Source of the DNA: Clostridia bacterium
Lineage (GTDB): Bacteria; Bacillota; Clostridia; Christensenellales; Aristaeellaceae
Direction: 5' to 3'
Length of the DNA: 50,361 nucleotides
Assembly: GCA_017936765.1 (NCBI GenBank)
Contig: JAGBEX010000040.1
Location: 1-50,361, forward strand
Below are positions 16,485 through 26,100 of the stretch, piece after piece. Each line of letters starts with the position of its first letter. Within the stretch, counting starts at the first letter, position 1. The translations under genes and the position numbers were made by a program. Below the pieces are notes generated by a model. It did no database searches, had not been told where the DNA came from, and saw only the letters and a program-made list of their open reading frames with translations.

Positions 16485-16688
16485 TTACTGCTTCTCGGCG
16501 AAGTACTCGTTCAGCTGATGCACCAGCTCGTCGCAGTTGGCGCCATGAGCCATGCAAGCCTGCTCGATGGTCTCGGACACGGCGTGGGGGCAGCCCAGGC
16601 AGTGCATACCAAACTCCATGAAGATGCGGGCGGTGTTGCGGTCAGCATTCAGCACCTGCGCCAGGGTCATGTTCTTTTCAACCGTCAT
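16485..16688 (-). CDS. DUF1858 redox-disulfide protein
   Basis: A 67-residue protein of the DUF1858 (hybrid-cluster-protein-associated redox disulfide) family. It starts MTVEKNMTLAQVLN, then has the family core 'F(M)EFGMHCLGCPHA' with a CxxC pair at 30/33 and a further Cys at 45 and 52. It likely acts as a small thiol redox or metal-binding module. AAAGG stands about 9 nt before the start; the ATG four codons upstream abuts it and is too close. It is a single gene with its own terminator. Confidence 0.88.
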   Translation of the reverse strand: MTVEKNMTLAQVLNADRNTARIFMEFGMHCLGCPHAVSETIEQACMAHGANCDELVHQLNEYFAEKQ

Positions 16689-16791
16689 GGTAAAAATCAT
16701 CCTTTCCGTTGGTGTATGGTCATGATACTGCAAGAAGGCAGGTTCTGTCAAGATGCAGGAAATGGGTTTGTGGGTGGAAAAAGCTGCAGCA

Positions 16792-17409
16792 TCAACGGAA
16801 AACTTGTTGATATTCTTTCTGGATGATGGTCCCCTTGCCATCGCAGGCAGCGCAGTCCTTGGGACAATCCACCGACTGCCCGTACAGCCGATACACGCCG
16901 GAGCCGTTGCAGGTGCCGCATTCGCCATGAATGCAGTAGGGACAGTCCTTTTCCACCTCCACCCACACCCAGTCGCTGTTGGGAGCGGTGGTGATGATGG
17001 GGTCGTCAACAGGCTTTGCGGTGGGCTTGGGTGTGGGGGTGGCCAGGGCGGGAGCGTAGTCCATGCCCTGCTGGATCATCAGCATCACCGCACCCTGATA
17101 CTGGGGGAACATCAGCGCATAGCGGCCGCTGGCGTCCTCCAGGCGGTAGGCGGGCTGGCCATCCACGGTGGTATAGCGGATGGTATAGCCGCTGTGCAGC
17201 GCCTCCATGATCCAATCCGCCATGCGGTTATCCGTGCGGGCGTCCCGGGGATAGACCCACACGTCGCACACATAATCCGGGCTGTACTCATAGTCTGCCA
17301 TTTGCTGCTGGGGGCTGACGTCCAGTACATCGCCTGCATCCGGCAGCACCTGGGCGCTGGCGGTGGTGCAGAGCAGCAGGCAGAAAAGTAGAAGCAGTAT
17401 TCGTTTCAA
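16792..17409 (-). CDS. Secreted protein with DnaJ-like cysteine motifs, unknown function
   Basis: A 205-residue exported protein. The start is TTG at 17409, placed by AGGTGAT about 8 nt upstream; no ATG is suitably placed. A signal peptide (LKRILLLLFCLLLCTTASAQ) is followed by a globular region (about residues 30-130), a Thr/Pro linker (TPTPKPTAKPV), and a C-terminal Cys-rich segment with four CxxC-type pairs: CPYC, CGTC-NGSG, CPKDC and CAACDGKG. The two 'CxxCxGxG' units resemble DnaJ zinc-finger repeats, so a zinc-binding or thiol role outside the membrane is inferred. No partner is evident nearby. Confidence 0.65.
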   Translation of the reverse strand: MKRILLLLFCLLLCTTASAQVLPDAGDVLDVSPQQQMADYEYSPDYVCDVWVYPRDARTDNRMADWIMEALHSGYTIRYTTVDGQPAYRLEDASGRYALMFPQYQGAVMLMIQQGMDYAPALATPTPKPTAKPVDDPIITTAPNSDWVWVEVEKDCPYCIHGECGTCNGSGVYRLYGQSVDCPKDCAACDGKGTIIQKEYQQVFR

Positions 17410-17490
17410 AACGATCACCTCGCTACTTGTTTTGTTCGCCGGGGAAAGGAAAAACCCTCTTTCCTGGGGGAAAGAGGGGGAAATGGAATA

Positions 17491-17586
17491 ACCTGTAGGG
17501 GCGATCTGTGATCGCCCGGGCGCTGGGGATGGTGCCAGCTGGGTGGTAAGTGCGGCGTGGCGGGCGAACACAGTTCGCCCCTACAT
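17491..17586. repeat. Two facing REP-like GGGCGATC hairpins
   Basis: Hairpin one (17491-17518) has arms GGGCGATC/GATCGCCC. Hairpin two (17561-17586), inverted, has GGGCGAAC/GTTCGCCC and ends CCCCTACAT, matching CTGTAGGGG read backwards. The stem differs at two paired positions but remains complementary. Confidence 0.7.
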
Positions 17587-17647
17587 ATGCTTGAAAAAGG
17601 AAAGCGTTGAGGCAAGGGACAGAACCAGAGTGAAGCTCGGCAGCTCC

Positions 17648-18925
17648 TTACAGCACCGCGATGTCCTTCAGCAGCATCCGCTGGGGGCCGTCGTATTCGC
17701 CGGAGACCCCGGTTTCGGTGGAGAGGTTCATGCTGGAGAGCGCCTCGGAGAGCTTGGCGCTCATGGTGATGCCGGTAACAGGCACGGTCTTCTCGCCATC
17801 GAAGTAGTAGGCCAGGCGGATCTCGCCGCCGATGTAGTCGTTGTACAGGTCAAGCTGCAGGCCGGACATGGACACGATGTCCAGGCAGGGCTGGCGCTTC
17901 ATGTCGGCCATGGGCAGGGTGCCGGGGGCCACCTGGGCGCAGCGCAGGGAGCCGCTGGGCTTTTCCACGTTCAGGTACTGGCCAAAGCGGCTGGCACCGA
18001 AGTAATTCTTCACCACACCGTTTTCGATGAGGCAGGTGTCGGTCAGCGCCAGGCCGTCGTCGTCAAAGCAGGCGGACTTTTCGCTGCCTTCCACCACGGC
18101 CTTCAGGGTCAGGGTGAGCTTATCGCCGGTGCCGTCCTTCTGCAGGTCGTCGCCCTGGTGGTGCAGGTTAGCATGGCTGTACACGGAGGCGTAGTTCAGG
18201 TCCCAGGCCAGCTCGCTGATCAGCTCGCTGATCTCGAGGGGACGCAGGATCACGTTCACGGTCATGGGCACGGCGGGCTTCACGGCCTCGCTGCGGGCCT
18301 TGACCTCCTGCATCTTCTCGGCGATCTCCGCGGTGATCTTCGCCGCATCGAACTGGGTGAAGCGGTAATCCTCGTACAGCTCCACGGATTCCTTCTCCGT
18401 GGTGAAGGTGGGGATGGCCTCGATCATGGCGCGGTGGGTGACCTGCGTCTTGTCCACGCCACGGCTGTTCAGCACGCGAACGGTATCGCGGTAGAGGAAG
18501 ATCTCGCAGGCGTTGATGGAGCCGCCGGGCAGGGTATCTGCGGCAAAGACTGCATCGGCGATTTTCACGCCCAGCTCCTTCATGTCGCAATCCTTCATGT
18601 TGGTGGGCAGCTCGGCGGTCACCTCGCCTGCCTCGGGCAGGTCATAGGGCTGGTTGGAGACCAGCTTGGCCCGGGCCACGGCGGCCTCGATCTTGGCGGC
18701 GATGTCCGCTTCCGTCATGGACTGATACACCGCAAAGGTGGAATCGCCCTTGGCGCCGTCGTGATCCACATACACGGTCACGCTGGTGGAAACGGTGTCC
18801 GTGGCGCGGACGGTCTCCAGGCTCTGATGCACAAAAAACAGTTCATAGGACAGGGTGGCCTTTTCTGTGATGCGCCATCCATTCACGTGCTGGTTCTTTT
18901 CCAGCAGATTCTTCACCGTCATCAT
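17648..18925 (-). CDS. pmbA: TldE/PmbA-family metalloprotease subunit
   Basis: A 425-residue partner of TldD. In enterobacteria TldD/TldE form a heterodimeric zinc protease that trims unstructured peptides such as microcin B17 precursors. Family features are the N-terminal domain with SVTVYVDHDGAKGDSTF, a central all-beta region, DDDGLALTDTCLIENGVVKNYFGASRFGQYLN, and SGLQLDLYNDYIGGEIRLAYYFDGEK near the end. It lacks the HExxxH of TldD, as expected for TldE. Its ATG overlaps the tldD stop (ATGA), giving a coupled two-gene operon. No bacteriocin precursor is seen nearby, so the substrate is unknown. Confidence 0.9.
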   Translation of the reverse strand: MMTVKNLLEKNQHVNGWRITEKATLSYELFFVHQSLETVRATDTVSTSVTVYVDHDGAKGDSTFAVYQSMTEADIAAKIEAAVARAKLVSNQPYDLPEAGEVTAELPTNMKDCDMKELGVKIADAVFAADTLPGGSINACEIFLYRDTVRVLNSRGVDKTQVTHRAMIEAIPTFTTEKESVELYEDYRFTQFDAAKITAEIAEKMQEVKARSEAVKPAVPMTVNVILRPLEISELISELAWDLNYASVYSHANLHHQGDDLQKDGTGDKLTLTLKAVVEGSEKSACFDDDGLALTDTCLIENGVVKNYFGASRFGQYLNVEKPSGSLRCAQVAPGTLPMADMKRQPCLDIVSMSGLQLDLYNDYIGGEIRLAYYFDGEKTVPVTGITMSAKLSEALSSMNLSTETGVSGEYDGPQRMLLKDIAVL

Positions 18926-20319
18926 CCCAGCTTCACCCTCACTTTCAGATTGGGGCCGCCATCGGCCACGCGCACCCACTCCTTGTAGCCCTTGCCGCAC
19001 ATACCTGCGCCAATGACCTTGAACTGGTCGCTGACCATGGAAATAGACTTCAAAAGCTCCGGCACAGAGCCGCTCATCACCACGGGGGAAACATAGTGGT
19101 CGGTCAGCTTGCCGTCCACGATCTCGATGCCGTATTCCGCGGTGCATTGGATCTGCCAGTTCTTGGGGTCTTCCATGCCGTTGTTGGTCTCAAAGAGCAT
19201 ATAGCCGTGCTTGATGGAGGCGATCATGTCCTCCAGTTTGTCCTTGCCCGGCTCGAAGAAGGTGTTGGTCATGCGGGAATAGGCCTTGCGCTTGTAGGAA
19301 TCCCGGCGGCCGTTGCCGGTGGGATCGGTACCCAGCTGGGTGGCGGAGGCCAGGTCGCTGAGGCCGGCCACCAGGATGCCGTCCTTGATGATCTGGGTAT
19401 CGTGGGCCAGCACGCCGTCGTCGTCGAAGAAATAGGACGCCACGGAGTGGGTGGCGGCGGCGCCGTCGTGCATATTGGTGATGGGGGACGCCACATACTC
19501 GCCCATGCAGTTCTTGGCCAGGGCGCGATCCTTCACGAACTGATCCATCTCCACGCCATGGCCGAAGGCCTCGTGGGCGATGAGGCCGGAAATGGAGCTA
19601 TCGGTGATGACGTCATACACGCCAGGCTCGATGGGCGTGGCCTTGGCCAGGTGCCGGGCAAGATCCACCACCTCATCGGTGTTGTTTTTCAGGTTGGCAA
19701 TGATGCCCGCCAGGTTGTCAGCGCCCTCGCCATGGCGCGCCTGCACCATCTTTTCACCGCCGTAGACCACCATCAGGTAGCCATTGGCCCAGGAATAGTG
19801 CTGGCTCAGCTGGCGATTCTTGGTGACGAAGAGCTTGGACACCACATAGGGCTGGATGGCCACCATGGCGTTGAGGATCTTCTCGTCCTTGGCCTGCAGT
19901 TCCTTGCCCAGCTCCTGGCAGATGCCCAGCAGCTGCTCATCGGTATACTGGTCAAAGTCGCTCTCCCGCACAAAGTCCTTCACCATGGGTTCATCGGCCA
20001 CGGCGGCAGCGGAGATCATGCGGCCCTCCAGGGCAGGATCGGCCTGCACGGCGGCGAGGATCTTCTCCGCCAGGGCGGCCTTGTCACCGGAGATATCGTC
20101 CAGGGAGTATTCATAGAAAGCCTTGCCATCGTGCATCTTCACCACAAAGCCGCACTCCCCCGCGCCGTCCTGCACGGCAGAGGAGCGGCGGTCAGCGCGG
20201 ATCATGGTGGCGTGGACGTCCGTTCCCAGAATGCTGACATACTGGAAATGCTTGCCCAGGGCTTCCACCAGCGCAGCGCAGTTTTCCCGCTGCTGGTTCA
20301 GATAAGCAGAAAAGGGCAT
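18922..20319 (-). CDS. tldD: TldD-family zinc metalloprotease
   Basis: A 465-residue catalytic subunit. The zinc motif HExxxH is at residues 249-254 (HEAFGH) in the context LIAHEAFGHGVEMDQ. Other family segments are the C-terminal ATQLGTDPTGNGRRDSY, DGILVAGLSDL and the GxxG-rich 'VIGAGMCGKGYKEWVRVADGGPNL'. AGGAGG precedes the ATG, and a good promoter lies at 20371-20399. It is the first gene of the tldD-pmbA operon, divergent from alaS. Confidence 0.93.
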   Translation of the reverse strand: MPFSAYLNQQRENCAALVEALGKHFQYVSILGTDVHATMIRADRRSSAVQDGAGECGFVVKMHDGKAFYEYSLDDISGDKAALAEKILAAVQADPALEGRMISAAAVADEPMVKDFVRESDFDQYTDEQLLGICQELGKELQAKDEKILNAMVAIQPYVVSKLFVTKNRQLSQHYSWANGYLMVVYGGEKMVQARHGEGADNLAGIIANLKNNTDEVVDLARHLAKATPIEPGVYDVITDSSISGLIAHEAFGHGVEMDQFVKDRALAKNCMGEYVASPITNMHDGAAATHSVASYFFDDDGVLAHDTQIIKDGILVAGLSDLASATQLGTDPTGNGRRDSYKRKAYSRMTNTFFEPGKDKLEDMIASIKHGYMLFETNNGMEDPKNWQIQCTAEYGIEIVDGKLTDHYVSPVVMSGSVPELLKSISMVSDQFKVIGAGMCGKGYKEWVRVADGGPNLKVRVKLG

Positions 20320-20370
20320 TGTGTTTCCTCCTATATGATCAATTTTCTCAGTTCAAAACTGAATGCTGTT

Positions 20371-20399
20371 ATTATACACCAGATGGGAGGAAATGTCGA
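20371..20399 (-). promoter_or_regulatory. Promoter for tldD-pmbA
   Basis: On the minus strand TCGACA (20394-20399), a 17-bp spacer and TATAAT (20371-20376) precede tldD by about 50 bp. Confidence 0.75.
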
Positions 20400-20496
20400 T
20401 ACAACAATATGGGTTCCTTTGGGATGGGAGAGAACGCGGGCGTAACACAAAGAACTACTGACTTATTTCAGTTTTCCGCGTTTTCCCGGTTTTTTC

Positions 20497-20525
20497 TTGC
20501 CAAGATGTTTTTCCTTTGGTATAAT
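20497..20525 (+). promoter_or_regulatory. Promoter for alaS
   Basis: TTGCCA (20497-20502), a 17-bp spacer and TATAAT (20520-20525) precede the alaS ATG by 55 bp. The leader is too short for a T-box riboswitch. Confidence 0.8.
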
Positions 20526-20580
20526 AAACGGTACGATTGCTCCGCGGGAAACCGCGATTATTTTGGAAGGAGTCTTGGTC

Positions 20581-22545
20581 ATGAAGAACATTACCTCCGC
20601 GCAGCTGCGCGAAATGTTCCAGAAGTTCATGGAGTCGAAGGGGCATCACCGCATCCAGTCCGCCTCCGTGATTCCGGAGAACGACCCTACCGTGCTGTTC
20701 ACCACCGCCGGTATGCATCCCCTGGTACCCTATCTGCTGGGTCAGAAGCATCCCGCCGGTACCCGCCTGACCGACGTGCAGAAGTGCATCCGTACCGGCG
20801 ATATCGACGACGTGGGCGATCCTTCCCACCTGACCTTCTTTGAAATGCTGGGCAACTGGTCCCTGGGCGATTATTTCAAGAAGGAAATGATCCCCTGGAG
20901 CTGGGAGTTCCTCACCAGCCCCGACTATCTGGGCCTGGACAAGGATAAGCTGGCCTTCACCGTTTTTGAGGGAGACGAGGACTGCCCCCGCGACGAAGAA
21001 GCCGCCAATATCTGGCGCAGCCTGGGCGTGGCCGAAGATCACCTGTTCTTCCTGCCCAAGGAGCATAACTGGTGGGGTCCTGCCGGTGTCACCGGCCCCT
21101 GCGGCCCCGATACCGAGATGTTCATCATCGTCAAGGAACCCTGCGGCCCCAACTGCTCCCCTGCCTGCAAGTGCGGCGCGTATCTGGAGATCTGGAACGA
21201 CGTGTTCATGCAGTATAACAAGCAGGCGGACGGCAGCTTCATTCCCCTGGAGCAGAAGAACGTGGACACCGGCATGGGTCTGGAGCGCACCATCTGCGTG
21301 CTGACGGGCAAGAAGTCCGTTTACGAGACCGACGCCTTTGCCGACATCCTGGCCAAGATCGGTGAACTGAGCGGCAAGGTGTACCTGGCCAACGACGAGG
21401 ACACCAAGGCTTTCCGCATCGTGGCTGACCATATGCGTACCTCCACCTTCATCCTGGGTGACGACCGCGGCGTGTCCCCCTCCAACACCGACCAGGGCTA
21501 CATCCTCCGCCGCCTGATCCGCCGTGCTGTGCGCTATGGTATGCAGCTGGGCATGGGCGAGGGCTTCACCGCCGAGATCGCTCAGGTGATCATCAACCAG
21601 TACAAGGAAGTGTACCCCGAGTTGGAGCGCAACGCCGCCTTCGTGCTGGAGCAGCTGAAGCTGGAGGAAGGCCGCTTTGCCCGCACCCTGAAGCAGGGCG
21701 AAAAGGAATTCGACAAGGTGTACAACAACACCATGAACACCAAGGCGCTGCTGGAAAGCATCCTGAACGCCGAGGATAAGGTGGCCTGCGCCCAGGAGAA
21801 CGCCAAGACCAAGAAGCTGCGTCCCTCTCCCGACATGATGCCCATCATCGAGGCGGCCAATGCCGGTGACGAGGCCGCCCTGGTGGCTGCCCTCAACGCC
21901 CGCATGGCCACCCTGGATACCCTGGACGGCCGCAGCGCCTTCAAGCTCTACGATACCTTCGGCTTCCCCATCGAAATGACCATGGAGCTGGCCGCTGAGA
22001 AGGGCCTGAAGGTGGACGAGGCGGACTTCGCCGAGCGCTTCAAGAAGCACCAGGAGCTGAGCCACCAGGGCGCCGAGCAGAAGTTCAAGGGCGGCCTGGC
22101 TGACCACAGCGAGGAGACCGCCAAGCTGCACACCGCCACCCACCTGCTCCACGCCGCCCTGCGCAAGGTCCTGGGCGACGAGGTTGCCCAGAAGGGTTCC
22201 AACATCACCGCCGAGCGTCTGCGCTTCGACTTCTCCTTTGGCCGCAAGGTGACCCCCGAAGAGCTGGCCGAGGTGGAAAAGCTGGTGAACGAGGCCATCC
22301 AGGCCAAGGCGCCCATCATCTGCGAAGAGATGACCGTGCCGGAAGCCAAGGCCAAGGGCGCCATCGGCCTGTTCGAGAGCAAGTATGGCGAGAAGGTGCG
22401 CACCTACAAGATGGGCGAGTTCTCCTTCGAGATCTGCGGCGGCCCCCATGCCGAGAACACCGGCGATTTGGTGAACTTCAAGATCCAGAAGGAAGAGTCC
22501 TCTTCCGCTGGCGTGCGCCGCATCAAGGCTGTTATCAATAAGTAA
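20581..22545 (+). CDS. alaS: Short alanine--tRNA ligase lacking the C-Ala domain
   Basis: A 654-residue class II synthetase that charges tRNA-Ala. Catalytic core motifs are FTTAGMHPLVPYLLG, FFEMLGNWSLGDYFKKE and TGPCGPDTEMF; the GMGLERTICVL segment is class II motif 3. The editing domain has the zinc pairs H517/H521 (HTATH) and C619/H623 (CGGPH, where CGGTH is usual). The protein ends directly after AGVRRIKAVINK, so the C-Ala (DHHA1) domain of about 170-220 residues seen in typical 870-residue enzymes is absent. The GNWSLGDYF version recalls short AlaRS forms of other lineages. It has its own promoter and terminator. It may be the only AlaRS or a second, divergent copy; the window cannot tell. 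Confidence 0.93.
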   Translation: MKNITSAQLREMFQKFMESKGHHRIQSASVIPENDPTVLFTTAGMHPLVPYLLGQKHPAGTRLTDVQKCIRTGDIDDVGDPSHLTFFEMLGNWSLGDYFKKEMIPWSWEFLTSPDYLGLDKDKLAFTVFEGDEDCPRDEEAANIWRSLGVAEDHLFFLPKEHNWWGPAGVTGPCGPDTEMFIIVKEPCGPNCSPACKCGAYLEIWNDVFMQYNKQADGSFIPLEQKNVDTGMGLERTICVLTGKKSVYETDAFADILAKIGELSGKVYLANDEDTKAFRIVADHMRTSTFILGDDRGVSPSNTDQGYILRRLIRRAVRYGMQLGMGEGFTAEIAQVIINQYKEVYPELERNAAFVLEQLKLEEGRFARTLKQGEKEFDKVYNNTMNTKALLESILNAEDKVACAQENAKTKKLRPSPDMMPIIEAANAGDEAALVAALNARMATLDTLDGRSAFKLYDTFGFPIEMTMELAAEKGLKVDEADFAERFKKHQELSHQGAEQKFKGGLADHSEETAKLHTATHLLHAALRKVLGDEVAQKGSNITAERLRFDFSFGRKVTPEELAEVEKLVNEAIQAKAPIICEEMTVPEAKAKGAIGLFESKYGEKVRTYKMGEFSFEICGGPHAENTGDLVNFKIQKEESSSAGVRRIKAVINK

Positions 22546-22560
22546 GCGGAAATAATTATT

Positions 22561-22596
22561 GCAGCAAGTCGTAAAAAGCGGCTTGCTGCTTTTTTC
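22561..22596 (+). terminator. Terminator after alaS
   Basis: A 10-bp stem starting GCAGCAAG (22561) and closing CTTGCTGC (22582-22589) is followed by TTTTTT, 16 bp past the alaS stop. Confidence 0.9.
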
Positions 22597-22638
22597 ATGG
22601 CGATGCGTTCCTTTGTAATTGTGCGATTATGTAGCGCT

Positions 22639-23046
22639 GTTCTTTTCGTCTCGGCGAAAAGAACCAAAAGCCGCCCGGGGGCGCTGAATTGAGCCTGTTA
22701 CGCAGCGCCCCCGGACCCCCTTACCCGCCATGGGGTAGCAGCCCCATCGGGGTTGCCCCACCAGCTTCCTCGCGGGGGCGTCCAGGAACGCTATGGTCGT
22801 CTTGACGGCCATGGACGCCTATCGCGCGGCATTGGCTCGCGCTCTGTGCGCGGGTTTGTTGTTCTGGGTGCGCAGGAAAGCAGCTTGATCCGCGTCGCGG
22901 CGCAACCGTATTTGCGCCGTGACCCCTGCTCGGAGATCACCTGGCTGGGCATCCCCGCACGGGTTTCGAAAGGGACGAAGTCCCTTCGTGGGATTCTTAA
23001 GGGCAAAGCCCTTAAGCGGAGTCCAGAGGCAGAGCCTCTGGACCCG
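22639..23046. repeat. Left copy of a long inverted repeat flanking smc
   Basis: About 410 bp that reappears inverted at 26728-27197. It runs from a GTTCTTTTCG/CGAAAAGAAC hairpin through CCCGGGGGCGC, CCGCCATGGGGTAGCAGCCCC, CGCGCGGCATTGGCTCGCGC and a TGTTGTTCTGGGTGCGC tract to the CTTAAGGG and GGACTCC hairpin module. Divergence between copies is moderate. No open frame is convincing. Together with the alaS terminator and the smc promoter it fills 22546-23136. Confidence 0.8.
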
Positions 23047-23069
23047 TCCTCCATGTAAAATGAAATTTA

Positions 23070-23099
23070 TTGGACTATTTTATCGATATGTGGTATAAT
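23070..23099 (+). promoter_or_regulatory. Promoter for smc
   Basis: TTGGAC (23070-23075), an 18-bp spacer and an extended -10 TGG-TATAAT (23094-23099) lie 37 bp before the chosen ATG. Confidence 0.75.
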
Positions 23100-23136
23100 T
23101 GAGGGTATGAGTATACTACAGAAGGGAGGCAGCATT

Positions 23137-26100
23137 ATGCGGCTGAAAAAGCTGGAGCTGTACGGCTTCAAGTCCTTTGCGCAGCGCACGGAGATCGTGT
23201 TTAACGAAGGCATCACCGGCATTGTGGGTCCCAATGGCTCCGGCAAGAGCAACATTGGCGATGCTGTGCGCTGGGTGCTGGGTGAGCAATCCGCCAAGAC
23301 CCTGCGCGGCGCCAGCATGTCCGACGTGATATTCAACGGCACGCAAAAGCGCAAGCCGCTGAGCTATTGCGAAGTCTCCCTGATTTTCGATAACGACGAT
23401 CGCGCTCTGCCCATGGACTATGCCGAGGTGATGGTCACCCGCCGGGTGTACCGCAACGGTGAGAGCGAATACTACCTCAACCGCACCGCCTGCCGCTTGA
23501 AGGACATCATCGACCTGTTCCGCGATACCGGCATCGGCAAAGAGGGCTATTCCATCATCGGTCAGGGCCGCATTGACGAGATCCTTTCCCGCCGTGGTGA
23601 GGATCGCCGCCAGATCTTCGAGGAAGCTGCGGGCATTGTGAAGTTCAAGGCTCGCAAGGAAGAGGCGGACAAGAAGCTCCAGCGCACGCTGGAAAACGCT
23701 GCCCGCGTGGACGACATTCTGGAAGAGCTGAACCGCCAGCTCAAGCCCCTGGAGGAACAGGCCAGAGCCGCCAGAGAGTACATCGAGCTTTCTGCCGAAC
23801 TCAAAATTCTCGACCTGAACCTGTTCCTTGTCCGCTCTGACCGGGCCAAGGAGCGCCTGGCCGAGCTGGACACCGAGCTGATGAACCTCCGCGCCGTGCT
23901 GGACGACACCGAGGTCGCCCTGGCCGAAAAGACCCAACTGCGGGACGCCCATCAAACGGAGATCGCCCAGCTGGAAGAGAAGATCACCGCCGCCCGCAAT
24001 GGCCTGATGGCCTGCGCGGAGTCCGTTCACGAGGCGCAGAACACCCTTTCCGCCCTGAACAGCCGCCGGGAAACCCGCCAGGAGAACCGGCAGCGCATCC
24101 TGGACGAGCAGAGCGACAGCCAGCACCGCTTGCAGGAGCTGGACGACCTGTTCACCCGCAGCGAGGGTGAGTCCAACGCCCAGGAAGCCCTGGTTCAGCA
24201 GGCCGAAGCCGCCCTGACCAAGGCCAAGGCCGACGCATCCTCTGCCGAGGAAGCCGAAGCAGCCGCCGACGAGGCGCTGGAAGCCCACAAGGCGGCCATC
24301 ATGAACGCCATGAATCGGCTCAACGCCGTGAAGAACGACCAGACCCGCCTGAAGACCATGCGCTCCCAGATGGAAGCCCGCCTGGCGGAGATCAGCACGT
24401 CCACCGATGCTCTGAAGGAAGAAGATATCCGCCTGGCGCTGGCCACCGATGAGGCAGGGGAGCGCCTGCAAACCGAGAAGGATCACCAGCAGGTGCTGGC
24501 CGATGCCCTGAAGGCTAAGCAGGATGAATTACAGGTCTCCGACGCTGCGCTGATCCAGATCCGCAATCAGGCCGAACAGCTATCCTCCAACCTGCAAGCC
24601 GCCCAGAGCCGCCAGAAGCTGCTGGTGGAAATGACCCGGGAAATGGAAGGCTACAACAACTCCGTTCGCCGCGCCATTTCCTATGCCAAGGAGCGCCAAA
24701 TCACCGGCGTTCGCGGCGTGCTGGCGCAGCTGATCACCGTACCCCAGCAGTATGAGACTGCCATCGACATGGCGCTGGGCTCGGCGCAGCAGAACATTGT
24801 GACCGATAACGAAAACACCGCCAAGGAGCTGATCGGCTACCTCCGTCAGAACCGCCTTGGCCGTGCCACCTTCCTGCCCCAGACCACCGTGCGCTCCAAG
24901 CTCCTGAACGACAAGGAGCGCCAGGCGCTGAAGCTCCCCGGCTGCATCGGCATCGCTGCCGACTTGGTGAAATGCGCGCCGGAATATCGCGGCATCATCG
25001 AAAATCTGCTGGGGCGCACCGTGATCGCCGATAACCTGGATCACGGCATTCCCATCATGCGCGCCGGCAACCACACCTTCCGCCTGGTGACCCTGGAGGG
25101 CGACGTGATGCACTCCGGCGGCTCCATGACCGGTGGCTCCACCCAGTCCAAGATGGTGAATCTGCTGGGTCGCGAGCGCGAGCTGAAGGAGCTGACCCAG
25201 CGCCTGCAGGAAGGCAAAGCCAAGCTGGACGCCCTGCGCAACGAATTGCAGCAGGAACAACTGAAGAAGAACGGCCTGAAGCTCTCCGTGCAGGAGGCCA
25301 CCAACGCCCTGCACCAGCAGGAGATCGCCGTGGCCCGCGAGACCGAGCGCGAGGACGCCTCCCGCACCGAGCTGAACAACCACCGCGCCCGCATGGAGCA
25401 GACCGAGCTTGCCACCGTGCAGCTGCAGGAGTCCATTGAGCAGATCGACCAGCAGCTGGAGAGCATCAGCCTTCTCAGCGGCGACGCACAGCTGGATCAG
25501 ACCGCCATGGAGGAAAAGACCGCCCAGCTGCAACAGGCGCTCTACACCGCCCGCCAGCAGGCTGCCGAGGCCTCCGACCGGGTCATGACCCGCACCCTGC
25601 AGCTCAGCGACCTGCGCCACCAGCTGGACATCCTGCACAAGGATACCACCCGCTACGAGCAGGATCGCAGCCAGATTCTCCGCGAGATGGAGCGCCGCAC
25701 CGAGCAGCTGGCCGCCATGGACGACATGGATCAGCAGGACCTGGCAGAGATCGCCCACACCACCGCTCTGGTGGAGACCCGCCAGCTGGAGCAGCGCCGT
25801 CAGGAGCAGGTGGCACAGTCCCTGGAAACCCGCCGCGCCGCCACCCAGGAGAAGCTCCGCGACGTGCTGACCGACATGGAAAACCTGCACCAGGTGCACA
25901 ACAGGGACGCCGACCGTGTCCACCGCACCGAGCTTGCCCGCTCCAAGGTGGACAGCGACCTGCGGGTCATGCAGGATCGCATCTGGAACAGCTATGAGGT
26001 CACCTACGCCGGAGCCGAGGAGTTCCGCATCACCGAGGGCTTTGACGTGGTGGAATCCGACCGCCGCGCCGCCCAGCTGATGAGCCAAATTCGCGCCCTG

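Noticed and set aside
20526..20580. T-box riboswitch before alaS
   Set aside because: The leader is only about 55 nt and has no T-box sequence or antiterminator.
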